Made by a program: the position numbers and the translations under genes. A stretch of DNA of 64,000 nt from NCBI RefSeq assembly GCF_028877475.1, contig NZ_CP113527.1:2535501-2599500 (forward strand), read 5' to 3'. This DNA is from Lysinibacillus irui. Lineage in GTDB: Bacteria > Bacillota > Bacilli > Bacillales_A > Planococcaceae. This document shows positions 8,475-16,936 of the stretch, one piece after another. How positions within the stretch are numbered: position 1 is the first letter of the stretch; each line of letters begins with the position of its first letter. The notes under the pieces are model-generated. The model did not search any database. It was not told the origin of the DNA and saw only the letters and a list, made by a program, of their open reading frames with translations.

Positions 8475-9290
8475 TTAAGCAATCAGCTTGGCAAACCACG
8501 CAACATAATGAGCACCAGGAATCAATAATAACTGTGCCACAATCGTTCCTAAAAATCGGGAAAACATCATCATAACGGAAGCTTTCTTTAAATCAATATA
8601 ACTTCCTCTTTTATTGATGACATCATCGGCAAGAATAGAAATTTTAGGGTCAATGAATAAAATCAAAAGGATTGTCGCTATGCCATTAATTAATCCAGAC
8701 GCCATAACCGCAGTGGTCTTTAATTCAGGTACTAATAAAGTGGCGTACAAAGCAGATAAAACCCCAATAGTATAGATGGCCGTAATGATAATATTAATGA
8801 CAAATAATTTAATTGGTATATCTCGTAAGCTGATGCCTTTTAGATAGGTAAAACGAGGTTTATGAATATGCTTTACACCTCGTCGCACATATTCAAGCGT
8901 AAAGCCTTTTTTCAACAATGCTGGGATTGAACCCCTCTCGTCAGCCAAATGGACAATGGCCCTTGAAAAAATGGCTACAAAGGTAGGGATTAATAAGATT
9001 CCTACTAGTGTGCCAAATGATGCCGCTCCTATAATCATTCGAAACTGATATTCGACATGTGTCAAAGCAGTATCAACAGGTGCAGTATCAACTAGGCTTC
9101 CTGTAAATGGCTGTTGCATCATATTTGCTAGTCTCGACACCATCACCATCACATTAAAAAGAGATAAAGCTGACGCTAGTAATCTGACCCGTGCTCCTGA
9201 TAAACGTACTGCATAAGCAAGCGTTTCAATAGCATGAATGATTAAAATGAATAAAGCAATCATGATTAATTTTTCTGTTATTAAATCCAC
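8475..9290 (-). CDS. amj: Lipid II flippase, Amj family
   Basis: 271-aa polytopic membrane protein resembling YdaH/Amj of Bacillus subtilis, the alternative to MurJ for moving lipid II across the membrane during peptidoglycan synthesis. Seen: N-terminal helix followed by IETLAYAVRLSGARVR, LSLFNVMVMVSRLANMMQ, then five more hydrophobic stretches including IDPKISILADD. The length matches the family. Start is GTG at 9290 with AGTAGG just upstream. In B. subtilis amj is SigM controlled; no such promoter is clear here. It stands alone. Confidence 0.85.
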   Translation of the reverse strand: MDLITEKLIMIALFILIIHAIETLAYAVRLSGARVRLLASALSLFNVMVMVSRLANMMQQPFTGSLVDTAPVDTALTHVEYQFRMIIGAASFGTLVGILLIPTFVAIFSRAIVHLADERGSIPALLKKGFTLEYVRRGVKHIHKPRFTYLKGISLRDIPIKLFVINIIITAIYTIGVLSALYATLLVPELKTTAVMASGLINGIATILLILFIDPKISILADDVINKRGSYIDLKKASVMMMFSRFLGTIVAQLLLIPGAHYVAWFAKLIA

Positions 9291-9421
9291 ATCAATACCT
9301 ACTCTGAGCTTTCTAACGATTTAACATTGTGACGCTTTTCCCTTCAAAGTAGTTCCAATTGAAAAAATCTTACCCTAAGAATGATCAGGGTAAGACCTAA
9401 ATACCGTTCTATCCATATTAA

Positions 9422-9919
9422 TTACTTCTGTAGCTGCTTTAAAATTAGTTTTAATATATCTTCCTGTGACATATCATTCGTCAACAGCGTTTCACCAGCG
9501 ACGCCAAGATAATCTTTCGGATGCCACCACGTACGTAATGAATCTTCTCCGAACTCATTCTTTTTGGCTCTAGAATGATGACGACTAACAGTTTCCTCAA
9601 AAGTTAAATCGAAATAATACGCAAAGGCTTTTTGATCATAAAATTGGATTAAGTTTTTCAGCATATCTCCGTAACGACTTTCATTCAATATTCCCTCTAC
9701 AATGACAAATTTGCATCGACCTTTCCCATATTCCGCGATTTGGCGAATTAACTCAATGGAAAGGTTCCCTTCTCTGTCATGAACTTTTAACATATCACGA
9801 CGGACCACATCCTGTGGGACCACAAGCGTGCCATGTCCAAGATGATGTTGAAGACTTTTAGCGATTGTCGTTTTGCCACTGCCAGAATTTCCTCGAATGA
9901 TAATTAGATTAGATGCCAA
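9422..9919 (-). CDS. P-loop kinase family protein
   Basis: 165 aa, with P-loop GNSGSGKTT at residues 9-17 and the layout of small nucleoside/adenylylsulfate-like kinases: DVVRRDML after strand 2, VIVEGIL as the Walker B-like strand, and a lid-like RHHSRAKK. It resembles the AAA_33/uridine-kinase-like proteins; substrate unknown. TTG at 9919 is the start, with AAAGGAGAG well placed ahead of it. It lies 15 bp after the MFS gene, so the two are probably one operon. Confidence 0.8.
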   Translation of the reverse strand: MASNLIIIRGNSGSGKTTIAKSLQHHLGHGTLVVPQDVVRRDMLKVHDREGNLSIELIRQIAEYGKGRCKFVIVEGILNESRYGDMLKNLIQFYDQKAFAYYFDLTFEETVSRHHSRAKKNEFGEDSLRTWWHPKDYLGVAGETLLTNDMSQEDILKLILKQLQK

Positions 9920-9934
9920 TTTCTTCTCTCCTTT

Positions 9935-11200
9935 TTAAGCCGCTCTTCTCGACCAAATAACTACAGGAATAAGTACTAGAGACAATAGCCCTCCCGCTAA
10001 GGATAATGCTGCATAGCTTGCATTCGCCACTACCATACCGGATAGCGCCCCACCTGATGCACCTGCCAATGCAACCAAGACATCCATTTTTCCTTGTGTT
10101 TTTGCACGTATGGAAGGCTCTGTCGCATCGACGATTTGAGCTGTCCCACTAATTAAACCGAAATTCCAACCCAATCCGAGTAAAGAAAGTGCCACAATGA
10201 GTAACACCATCGAATCGCTCGGTGCAAACGCGGCCACTAAACCAGCAAATAGCAGTGTAATACCTGAGGCAATACTCATAGCTGTCCGTCCAATTTTATC
10301 GACAAGGATACCTGTAATGAGTGAAGGAAGATACATGGAACCTACATGAAACCCGATAACAATGCCTACCTCTGCTAAACCATGGCCATGATGTTTCATA
10401 TGTACTGGTGTCATCGTCATAATCGCAACCATGACAATTTGCGTTAAAACCATAACCGTTGCCCCTACTGCTAGGCCTTTTTTATTGCCTGATGTTTGCA
10501 TGGCTGGTGTTTTATTTGCTTTAATTTTGTGCTTGTGTGCTTCAATAGCTTTGGCAATTTCTAAAGGATCAGGACGTAACATGATAAATAGCACAAGTCC
10601 AGCGGCAATAAAAGCAACTGCAGATAAAATAAAAGGACCCGCAAGAGCTGGAATACCAATAGATAATGCCACTTTTCCCATTACTTCGACTAAGTTCGGA
10701 CCTAGTACAGCACCGAATGTTGTCATGAGCATAGTCGTGCTAATCGCTGTAGCTCGTTGTTTATCATTGGCTAAATCTGTCCCAGCATAGCGGGCCTGTA
10801 AATTGGTCGCCGTGCCTGCACCATAGATTAATAGAGCAGCAAACAATACAATTACATTATTTAGCAAAGCAGCTAGAACAACACCTATTGCACCTAGTCC
10901 ACCTACTATAAAACCAGTTGATAAGCCTGTACGACGGCCATATCGCTGTGATATTTTTCCTACAATGAAAGCCGCTCCTGCTGATCCTAACGTAAATAAG
11001 GCAGATGGTACACCCGCATAGGCATCCGTTCCCAGCATTTGTTGAGCTAATAAGGCACCTACTGTAATACCTGCCGCAAGACCAGCACCACCAAAAATTT
11101 GGGATAGACTGACAACCATTAATACACGCTTATACAAGCTTTTCAGTTTTTCAGGTGAATCAATATAGGACGCTATTGCCTCTTGATTTTTTCCATCCAT
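9935..11200 (-). CDS. MFS transporter
   Basis: 421 aa, 12 predicted helices. The MFS loop 2-3 signature is present as GKISQRYGRRTG, with a matching second-half loop DKIGRTAMS. The central cytoplasmic loop (DPLEIAKAIEAHKHKIKANK) is basic. No substrate-specific features seen. Upstream is a 280-bp gap with a possible structured leader; downstream the kinase gene follows in the same direction. Confidence 0.88.
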   Translation of the reverse strand: MDGKNQEAIASYIDSPEKLKSLYKRVLMVVSLSQIFGGAGLAAGITVGALLAQQMLGTDAYAGVPSALFTLGSAGAAFIVGKISQRYGRRTGLSTGFIVGGLGAIGVVLAALLNNVIVLFAALLIYGAGTATNLQARYAGTDLANDKQRATAISTTMLMTTFGAVLGPNLVEVMGKVALSIGIPALAGPFILSAVAFIAAGLVLFIMLRPDPLEIAKAIEAHKHKIKANKTPAMQTSGNKKGLAVGATVMVLTQIVMVAIMTMTPVHMKHHGHGLAEVGIVIGFHVGSMYLPSLITGILVDKIGRTAMSIASGITLLFAGLVAAFAPSDSMVLLIVALSLLGLGWNFGLISGTAQIVDATEPSIRAKTQGKMDVLVALAGASGGALSGMVVANASYAALSLAGGLLSLVLIPVVIWSRRAA

Positions 11201-11232
11201 TCTTTAACCTACTTTCTTTAAATCTACATATC

Positions 11233-11307
11233 GTACCTTGCTAGCTTTAGAAGGTAGCTATCTCATCGCTGCTTTTCTATCCATATTGGAAGCCTACTCA
11301 AGGTACT
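11233..11307 (-). promoter_or_regulatory. Possible structured 5' leader of the MFS/kinase operon
   Basis: GTACCTTG (11234-11241) and CAAGGTAC (11299-11306) can close a ~70-nt stem-loop in the transcript ahead of the MFS gene, with smaller inner pairings such as GCTAGC. It matches no riboswitch that I know. It may be only a chance inverted repeat. Confidence 0.25.
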
Positions 11308-11381
11308 TTATGTTTATAAGATGATAAGATGACTTTAATCTACTTTAATATGGTTTTACCATTGTCCCACATTAAATGAAG

Positions 11382-11411
11382 AAGGAACTGTCTGGTAGAC
11401 AGCTCCTTTTT
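11382..11411. terminator. Hairpin terminator
   Basis: AAGGAACTGTCT pairs with AGACAGCTCCTT, loop GGT. The T run is on the plus strand and weaker on the minus strand, where it would end the MFS gene at 11479. Confidence 0.65.
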
Positions 11412-11478
11412 ATCTGCCCTCATCAGTATACCACTATGGGTATTTCGCTTGAAGAAGCAGAGCAAGAATGACACGAAA

Positions 11479-12666
11479 TTAATAGGCATGCATAACGACT
11501 TTCTTTTTCTTTGAGTAAAACAAAAAAGTAGTTGTTAAGCTTAGGCTAATAATCCCAAAAACAAGCCCCATGCCATTTAAGCCGATTAAATCGAGCATCA
11601 TACCCGTCGACAACAGGACGATTTGAAAGACAACCGAATCAATCATATTTCGGAAGGAGAAAAAGCGCCCATGGAACTGTTTCGGTACTTGTTTCTGGAA
11701 AATAACCATTGTTGTTGGGAAAAAACAACCAACGGAAAAACCAAAGACTCCAAAGGCTACTAAGGCAAAAAATTGAATATCTGCTAGTAACAGCATGAGC
11801 TCCATTGATCCGATAATAAAGGCTAATGAAAAGAGCAGTGTACCCAATTGTACACGTTCAGCAATGATTTTTAAGCCCGCCGCTCCTAGCATAAAGCCGA
11901 TACCTTCCACTGTGTATAACAATCCTGAAATGGTCGTCGATTGATGTATTTCTGAAATTTTCATAATGACTAAATTAAATGAACCTAAAAATAAAGTTGG
12001 AATTAACATTAAGACAAGCGTCATGAGAACTATTGGGTGCTCTTTCACCATCAGCAACACTTCTTTAAAATTCCCTTTTTCTTTATTTGACATTGTTTCA
12101 TTGGACGTTTCATTCAATTGCAGTAAGCTTGTAATGGCAAACATGACCACGTAGACAATAAATGAAATAATATATAACCATTTTAATTCAAAAAAACTCA
12201 ACATAAATCCTGCTGCTGCCGTACCTACGATCCTCGAAATGGTTCTTGCATTCATTTGCCAAGCATTCAGCGTAATTAAATCTTGTTCTTTCGCAATCAT
12301 TGGGATAATAGATTGCAAGGCTGGCATATAAAACGCTGCTGCTATTTGCAAGGTAATTAAAAATAGAATCATCCAAATAACTGAATTGGTATAAAGAGCT
12401 GTAAACATAAATAAAACACTGACGATTCGTCCAATACTGGCCATTTGGACAACCGTTTTTTTCTTTGATTGGTCAATAATTCGACCTGCCATTGGACCGA
12501 CAACTAAGCCCGCTAAAATACCACAAGAAATAATTAGTGATTTGTGAAAGTCTGACGGTACTACCTCTTGCATAAAGGCTAGATTGCCGATAATACCAGC
12601 CCATAGGCCGAGACCGACGACAAATTCACCTAATAAAATAATCCAAACGTTTCTATTTCTCCACAT
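11479..12666 (-). CDS. MFS transporter (MFS_3/macrolide-efflux-like)
   Basis: 395 aa, 12 helices, beginning RNVWIILLGEFVVGLGLWAG, with loop 2-3 GRIIDQSKKKTVV and a fairly conserved second half. The organisation resembles the MefA/EntS-like exporters, but the substrate cannot be read from sequence. GGAG is 7-8 nt before the ATG. It is a single-gene unit. Confidence 0.87.
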   Translation of the reverse strand: MWRNRNVWIILLGEFVVGLGLWAGIIGNLAFMQEVVPSDFHKSLIISCGILAGLVVGPMAGRIIDQSKKKTVVQMASIGRIVSVLFMFTALYTNSVIWMILFLITLQIAAAFYMPALQSIIPMIAKEQDLITLNAWQMNARTISRIVGTAAAGFMLSFFELKWLYIISFIVYVVMFAITSLLQLNETSNETMSNKEKGNFKEVLLMVKEHPIVLMTLVLMLIPTLFLGSFNLVIMKISEIHQSTTISGLLYTVEGIGFMLGAAGLKIIAERVQLGTLLFSLAFIIGSMELMLLLADIQFFALVAFGVFGFSVGCFFPTTMVIFQKQVPKQFHGRFFSFRNMIDSVVFQIVLLSTGMMLDLIGLNGMGLVFGIISLSLTTTFLFYSKKKKVVMHAY

Positions 12667-12849
12667 GCTGTTCTCCTTGTTGTTTCAATAAAATTTATCG
12701 TAACAAAATTTTAAATATTCGTACATATAAATATAGAAAAAATTGTTAGTTAAAATGCCATTCCTTCCCTTTCTAGCATTTCTTAACGAGTATACTATTT
12801 TTCCTATGAGGAATACTCATCCTAAAGTTTGAACTTGTAAGCTAAATAG

Positions 12850-12886
12850 AAAAAACATCGTTTGATGGACGCTCAAACGATGTTTC
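12850..12886 (-). terminator. Terminator of the mnt operon
   Basis: AAACATCGTTTGA (12853-12865) pairs perfectly with TCAAACGATGTTT (12873-12885); on the minus strand it is followed by TTTTTT. It lies ~150 bp after the last mnt gene. I see no convincing gene in 12667-13038: the minus-strand frame over 12817-13011 runs through this hairpin. Confidence 0.85.
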
Positions 12887-13038
12887 ATGTTGTTAAAAAA
12901 GAATTTTGTCACGAGTGAGAATCGAGGCAAAGGATTGATTGTTGGTCCATCCGTACAAGGGCTCCCAATGAAGTTGTTTGCAGTTAGTGAACACCCTTTT
13001 TCACCTTTCATAAAAATGCTATTGATTGTTTATTGTCT

Positions 13039-13908
13039 TTACGGCATGTCTAATTTATGAACTAGTGCTTTTTTTCTTCGGTCGATTATTTTTTGGCTGA
13101 CGAAGGTAACGATAAAGACAAACCCGACTGTTGTCGCCATCATTCCAGCTATCGAAGTATCCCAAAACTTTGCTAAATAATAGCCTATCACAGAGGCTGT
13201 AGCGCCGAAGAGCATGCTATAGATAAACATTTGCTTAATTGTCTTACTGATTAAATAAGAGGTGGCTGCAGGACCTATTAACATAGCAACTACTAAAATC
13301 GCTCCTACACTATCAAAGGCCGCTACAGTAGTGAACGAAATGGATGTCATAAAGCCGTAATGAAGAAGGACAACAGGAACCCCAATCGTTGCAGCATACA
13401 CAGGATCAAAAGTAGCAAGCTTCATTTCTTTAAAGAATAATAGCAGGAATATACTGTTAATCATGAGGACCAGTAATAACATCCATACAGCTTTAGGCAT
13501 CGCTAGACCAAGCACTGTCCATTGATCCCAAGGAACAAAGGCAATTTCCCCCATTAAGACATGTTCGACATCTAAATGGACATTGCCTGCAAACAAGGTG
13601 ATAAGGAGGACACCAGCCGCAAACAAGGATGTAAATACCACCCCTATCGCCGCGTCTTCCTGAATCCCAGAGGAATGCAATAGTTGTACGAGATAAGCTG
13701 TTAACACCCCTGCAACTGCTGCACCTACAAGCATCCAAAAGCCATTTAATGTTTGGGTAATCAGGTAGGCCATCACAATGCCAAAGAGCACCGTATGACT
13801 AATGGCATCTGCTATCATGGACATGCGACGTAAGATTAGGAAAACACCAGCAATGCCACATGTAACACCAACTAATAGTCCCGTGAAGATAACCCAAAAT
13901 TCAATCAT
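13039..13908 (-). CDS. mntD: Manganese/zinc ABC transporter permease (MntD-like)
   Basis: 289 aa, ABC-3 family permease with about eight helices, including the coupling-region sequence MIADAISHTVLFGI, the typical permease-ATPase interface, and DPVYAATIGVP. One of two homologous permeases of a Mn/Zn/Fe importer. It overlaps the preceding permease gene by 4 bp, so translation is coupled. It ends with a basic tail. The operon terminator follows at 12850-12886. Confidence 0.9.
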   Translation of the reverse strand: MIEFWVIFTGLLVGVTCGIAGVFLILRRMSMIADAISHTVLFGIVMAYLITQTLNGFWMLVGAAVAGVLTAYLVQLLHSSGIQEDAAIGVVFTSLFAAGVLLITLFAGNVHLDVEHVLMGEIAFVPWDQWTVLGLAMPKAVWMLLLVLMINSIFLLLFFKEMKLATFDPVYAATIGVPVVLLHYGFMTSISFTTVAAFDSVGAILVVAMLIGPAATSYLISKTIKQMFIYSMLFGATASVIGYYLAKFWDTSIAGMMATTVGFVFIVTFVSQKIIDRRKKALVHKLDMP

Positions 13909-14777
13909 CCTATATCACCCTGCTTTCGAAATTGCATTTTTCTACGATATTTACTAATTTGACCAGTTGGGCTGATAAAATAGGAAATAAAGAATATTCC
14001 TGCTGCAACTAAAACGATAATCGGGCCTGTCGATAATCCCGTCCGAATCGCACTAATAAAGGAACCAGTTATACCAGCGATCCCTCCAATCGCGGCACTC
14101 AAGATGAGCATCGTACTTAATTTCTTCGTCCAAAGCTTGGCACTTGCAGCAGGAATAATTAATAAAGCCGACATTAAGATGACACCCACCGCTTGGATTC
14201 CTGTTACAATCGTCATAACAATTAACACTGTTAACGTTGCCTTTAAAGCCTCAATCGGTAAGCCAATTCCCTTTGCATAGACAGGATCAAAAATAAGTAG
14301 CTTCCATTCCTTATAGAACAAGAGACTGACTAAAATAATGATGCTTGCACTAATAAAGAGCCACATTAAATCGGCCTTGGTCATCGTCGCCGCTTTCCCA
14401 AAAATAAAATTATTCAGACCGCTCTGATTACCGATTGGACTACGGTTAACAACTGTTAAAAATACAACCCCAATACCAAAGAATACTGTAAGGACTAAGC
14501 CAATAGCCGCATCTGCTTTCATTTTTAAAAACGATACAATCCATTGTATACAATAAACTGATAATGCAGATGTAATGCCCGCTCCCAGCATTAAAATCGG
14601 TAATTCCTTTTGTCCTGTTAACAGGAATGCGAGCGCAATACCTGGTAATGCTGCATGGGCCGCAGCATCACCAACTAGGCTTTGTTTTTGCAGGAAGGAG
14701 AATGTGCCTGTGATGCCAGCAGCAATGCCAAGTAACATCGTTCCACTCAGTACCCACAATAAGTTACCACTTAACAT
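13905..14777 (-). CDS. mntC: Manganese/zinc ABC transporter permease (MntC-like)
   Basis: 290 aa, second ABC-3 permease, with the parallel motifs LVGDAAAHAALPGIALAFLL and DPVYAKGIGLP and a C-terminal cytoplasmic tail. It would form the membrane channel as a heterodimer with the following permease. The gene is 12 bp after the ATPase gene and overlaps the next by 4 bp, so the order is binding protein, ATPase, permease, permease, as in B. subtilis mntABCD. Confidence 0.9.
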   Translation of the reverse strand: MLSGNLLWVLSGTMLLGIAAGITGTFSFLQKQSLVGDAAAHAALPGIALAFLLTGQKELPILMLGAGITSALSVYCIQWIVSFLKMKADAAIGLVLTVFFGIGVVFLTVVNRSPIGNQSGLNNFIFGKAATMTKADLMWLFISASIIILVSLLFYKEWKLLIFDPVYAKGIGLPIEALKATLTVLIVMTIVTGIQAVGVILMSALLIIPAASAKLWTKKLSTMLILSAAIGGIAGITGSFISAIRTGLSTGPIIVLVAAGIFFISYFISPTGQISKYRRKMQFRKQGDIG

Positions 14778-14789
14778 AGTGCCCCCTCC

Positions 14790-15518
14790 TTATACATGCT
14801 GCATCATGAACAGTTTACCACCGTATGTTTTTTGTAATTGCTCTGGTGTAAATACATCTTCTGTTGCACCCGATGCTAAAATGGTTTTGTTTAATAAAAT
14901 CGTATAATCAAAATATTCTTTGACGGTTTGAAGATCATGGTGCACAACAAAAATACTTTTCCCTTGTGCCTTTAACTCTTTCAAAATATCAATAATCGTT
15001 TTTTCTGTCGCAGCATCTACCCCTGCAAATGGCTCATCTAGGAAGTAAATATCGGCGTTTTGTGCAAGGGCTCTTGCAAGAAATACACGCTGTTGCTGAC
15101 CTCCTGAAAGTTGCCCAATGGAACGCTCTGCAAAGTCTAGCATCCCAACACTAGCTAATGCTTGACGGGCAACCATTTTATCTTGCTTGGATGGTCTTTT
15201 AAATAAACCTGTATGACCATACCGTCCCATCAGCACCACATCCAATGCATTTGTTGGGAAATCCCAATCCACAGCATTGCGCTGTGGGACATAGCCAACA
15301 ACTAAACTTTTTGGCTCAAACACTTTTCCTAAAATTTCAACCTTTCCTACTTTATTAGGCAGCTGATTTAAGATAGCCTTTAAAAATGTTGATTTGCCTG
15401 CACCGTTTGGGCCAATAATGGCAGCTAAATGTCCTTTAGGCACCGTCACACAGGCATTTTCTAATACTGTTTTTTTATCATATGCGACTGATAGATTTTC
15501 CACTGTTAATGCATACAT
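14790..15518 (-). CDS. mntB: Manganese/zinc ABC transporter ATP-binding protein (MntB-like)
   Basis: ATPase of the importer. Walker A GPNGAGKST, Q-loop GYVPQRNAVDWDFP, ABC signature LSGGQQQR and Walker B DIYFLDEP are all present, followed by the H-loop VHHDL. The QRNAVDWDFP segment is typical of the Mn/Zn branch. A start at 15524 sits right on the ribosome site AGGTGA, so ATG at 15518 (six nt further) is preferred. It follows the binding-protein gene by about 10 bp. Confidence 0.92.
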   Translation of the reverse strand: MYALTVENLSVAYDKKTVLENACVTVPKGHLAAIIGPNGAGKSTFLKAILNQLPNKVGKVEILGKVFEPKSLVVGYVPQRNAVDWDFPTNALDVVLMGRYGHTGLFKRPSKQDKMVARQALASVGMLDFAERSIGQLSGGQQQRVFLARALAQNADIYFLDEPFAGVDAATEKTIIDILKELKAQGKSIFVVHHDLQTVKEYFDYTILLNKTILASGATEDVFTPEQLQKTYGGKLFMMQHV

Positions 15519-15528
15519 CGTCATTCAC

Positions 15529-16443
15529 CTACTTTAATGCATCGACGATTGTGTCGATGTTATGTTGATACATCCCGATATACGTACCTTCTGTTGTACC
15601 TTCAGCACCCATCGCATCCGAGAATAGTTCTCCACCGATTACAATGTCGTGCCCCTTTTCTTGAGCCCCTTCAATCACGGCTTTCATCGCTTTATCTGAC
15701 ACACTGGATTCTATAAAAATAGCCTTAATTTTATTTTCTACTAAAAAATCGACCATCTCCTGCACATCTTTGACACCATACTCTGAATCCGTACTAAGTC
15801 CTTGCAAGCCACGTACTTCAAACCCTTGACTTCTACCGAAATAGTTGAACGCATCATGTGCTGTTACTAATATCCTTTGCTCTTGTGGTAGTTCATTGAC
15901 ACGATTTTTTGCATAGCTTTGTAAATCCTCCAGTTTCTTTAAATAAACATCTTCATTTGTTTGAAAATCCTCTTTAAATTCAGGATATTCCTCCTGAAGT
16001 TGTACACTAATTGCTTTCACAACGCCCTTCCAAAGTTCAATATCAAACCAAATATGCGGATCATGCAACATGGCGTCATTATCACTTGCAAGGAGCAGCT
16101 TTTCATCTAATGTCTCTCCCACAGCCAAGACTGTTTTTTCTTTCGCCATTTGTTCAAAAATAGCAAGCATTTGTCCTTCTAGATGTAAGCCGTTGTAAAA
16201 AATGACTTCGGCTTTATCTAATTTTGATAAATCACTTTGAGTCGCCTTGTATAAATGAGGATCTACTCCTGGTCCCATTAATGCTGATACTTGTAAATGG
16301 TCACCACTAATCTCTTTAATAGCATCTGCAATTTGTCCAGTGGTTGCAACAACAATCCCCTCTTTTTCACCCTCCGCTTCACTTGAACAACCGAATAATA
16401 GCAGGGAGAGTGATAGGATGAATACACCTAACCATTGTTTCAT
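15529..16443 (-). CDS. mntA: Metal ABC transporter substrate-binding lipoprotein (MntA-like)
   Basis: 304 aa, cluster A-I binding protein. Lipobox LLLFGC gives lipid attachment at Cys19. Metal ligands expected for the family are seen: His in GVDPHLYKA, His in HDPHIWFD, Glu in IFIESSV and Asp in ELFSDAMG. The short loop without a His-rich stretch and GPGVDPHLYKA favour manganese over zinc, as in B. subtilis MntA. AGAGGT precedes the ATG. Regulation by an MntR-type repressor is suggested by two boxes upstream. Confidence 0.9.
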   Translation of the reverse strand: MKQWLGVFILSLSLLLFGCSSEAEGEKEGIVVATTGQIADAIKEISGDHLQVSALMGPGVDPHLYKATQSDLSKLDKAEVIFYNGLHLEGQMLAIFEQMAKEKTVLAVGETLDEKLLLASDNDAMLHDPHIWFDIELWKGVVKAISVQLQEEYPEFKEDFQTNEDVYLKKLEDLQSYAKNRVNELPQEQRILVTAHDAFNYFGRSQGFEVRGLQGLSTDSEYGVKDVQEMVDFLVENKIKAIFIESSVSDKAMKAVIEGAQEKGHDIVIGGELFSDAMGAEGTTEGTYIGMYQHNIDTIVDALK

Positions 16444-16453
16444 TTTTGTACCT

Positions 16454-16564
16454 CTACTTTCTCTTTTTTAGCGATTGCTTGAAAAAAGCGGGAATGAATA
16501 TAATAGGCGGACAAGCATCGTTGCCGTTGCTATGTCCGCAATTTTCATAGCCTCCAATATTCAT
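16454..16564 (-). CDS. Candidate 36-aa small ORF in the mnt leader (Cys/His-containing)
   Basis: An ATG at 16564 opens a 36-codon frame whose first half contains CGHSNGNDACP, with two cysteines and a histidine, and whose second half is hydrophobic then basic (FKQSLKKRK). It ends 10 bp before mntA. An AAAGAGTGA stretch lies ahead of the start. A competing 26-codon frame starts inside it at ATG 16545 behind GGAGG. Either or neither may be translated; I recognise no family. Confidence 0.3.
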   Translation of the reverse strand: MNIGGYENCGHSNGNDACPPIIFIPAFFKQSLKKRK

Positions 16565-16594
16565 AGCGTCACTCTTTCTCAGCAACCACATTGT

Positions 16595-16750
16595 TTATAT
16601 GATTTTCCGAATAAGCTGGCGCCAACTCATCCAGAAAATGATTAATATCATGCCAGCTCCTACTGATTCCGTAAGTTTCCATAGAATTGTAAGAATCAAT
16701 AAGACAACCATTGGAAGAATCGTCAGCTTGAAATCACCAATTTCTTTCAT
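16595..16750 (-). CDS. Candidate 51-aa membrane small protein heading the mnt operon
   Basis: A 51-codon frame starts 25-30 nt downstream of the first MntR-like box and ends 150 bp before mntA, in the same direction. It has a short charged N terminus (MKEIGDFK), one long hydrophobic stretch (LTILPMVVLLILTILW), a second hydrophobic run (AGMILIIFWMSW) and a basic end RQLIRKII. This fits a one- or two-helix membrane peptide. The ribosome site is weak (AAGAAGAG). I know no family for it. Confidence 0.5.
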   Translation of the reverse strand: MKEIGDFKLTILPMVVLLILTILWKLTESVGAGMILIIFWMSWRQLIRKII

Positions 16751-16777
16751 CCGAGCACTCTTCTTTCTTTAGAGATA

Positions 16778-16800
16778 TTTTGTTTCCCTTAGGAAAAATA
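16778..16800 (-). promoter_or_regulatory. MntR-like operator 1, overlapping the mnt start site
   Basis: TTTTGTTTCCCTTAGGAAAA resembles DtxR/MntR boxes, which centre on CTTAAG/CTTAGG between T-rich and A-rich arms. It begins at the -10 element of the predicted mnt promoter, where a bound repressor would block initiation. Confidence 0.5.
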
Positions 16801-16825
16801 TATGCTTAAATAAAAGAAAATTCAA
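16797..16825 (-). promoter_or_regulatory. Predicted sigma-A promoter of the mnt operon
   Basis: On the minus strand TTGAAT (16820-16825) and TATATT (16797-16802) are separated by 17 bp. Start would fall near 16790, giving a ~345-nt leader before mntA that contains the two small ORFs. Confidence 0.6.
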
Positions 16826-16851
16826 CTACTTTATTAAAATTTCTTGTAAAA

Positions 16852-16876
16852 AATTTTTTTCTTAAGGAAAAATTAA
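16852..16876 (-). promoter_or_regulatory. MntR-like operator 2, upstream of the -35
   Basis: TTTTTCTTAAGGAAAAATTA is a near-palindrome about CTTAAG, closely like operator 1 in its core. It lies about 30 bp upstream of the -35 element. Confidence 0.5.
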
Positions 16877-16890
16877 TTTCGCCCATATAA

Positions 16891-16925
16891 AAAAAATCCC
16901 TAATAAGATCATTAGAGATTTTTTT
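16891..16925 (-). terminator. Terminator of the TetR gene
   Basis: AAAAAATCCCTAAT pairs with ATTAGAGATTTTTT; loop AAGATC. A/T runs on both sides allow use in either direction. Confidence 0.75.
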
Positions 16926-16936
16926 CAATACTTATT

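Noticed and set aside
12817..13011. 64-codon minus-strand frame after the mnt operon
   Set aside because: It runs through the mnt terminator hairpin, and another frame is equally open over half of its length.
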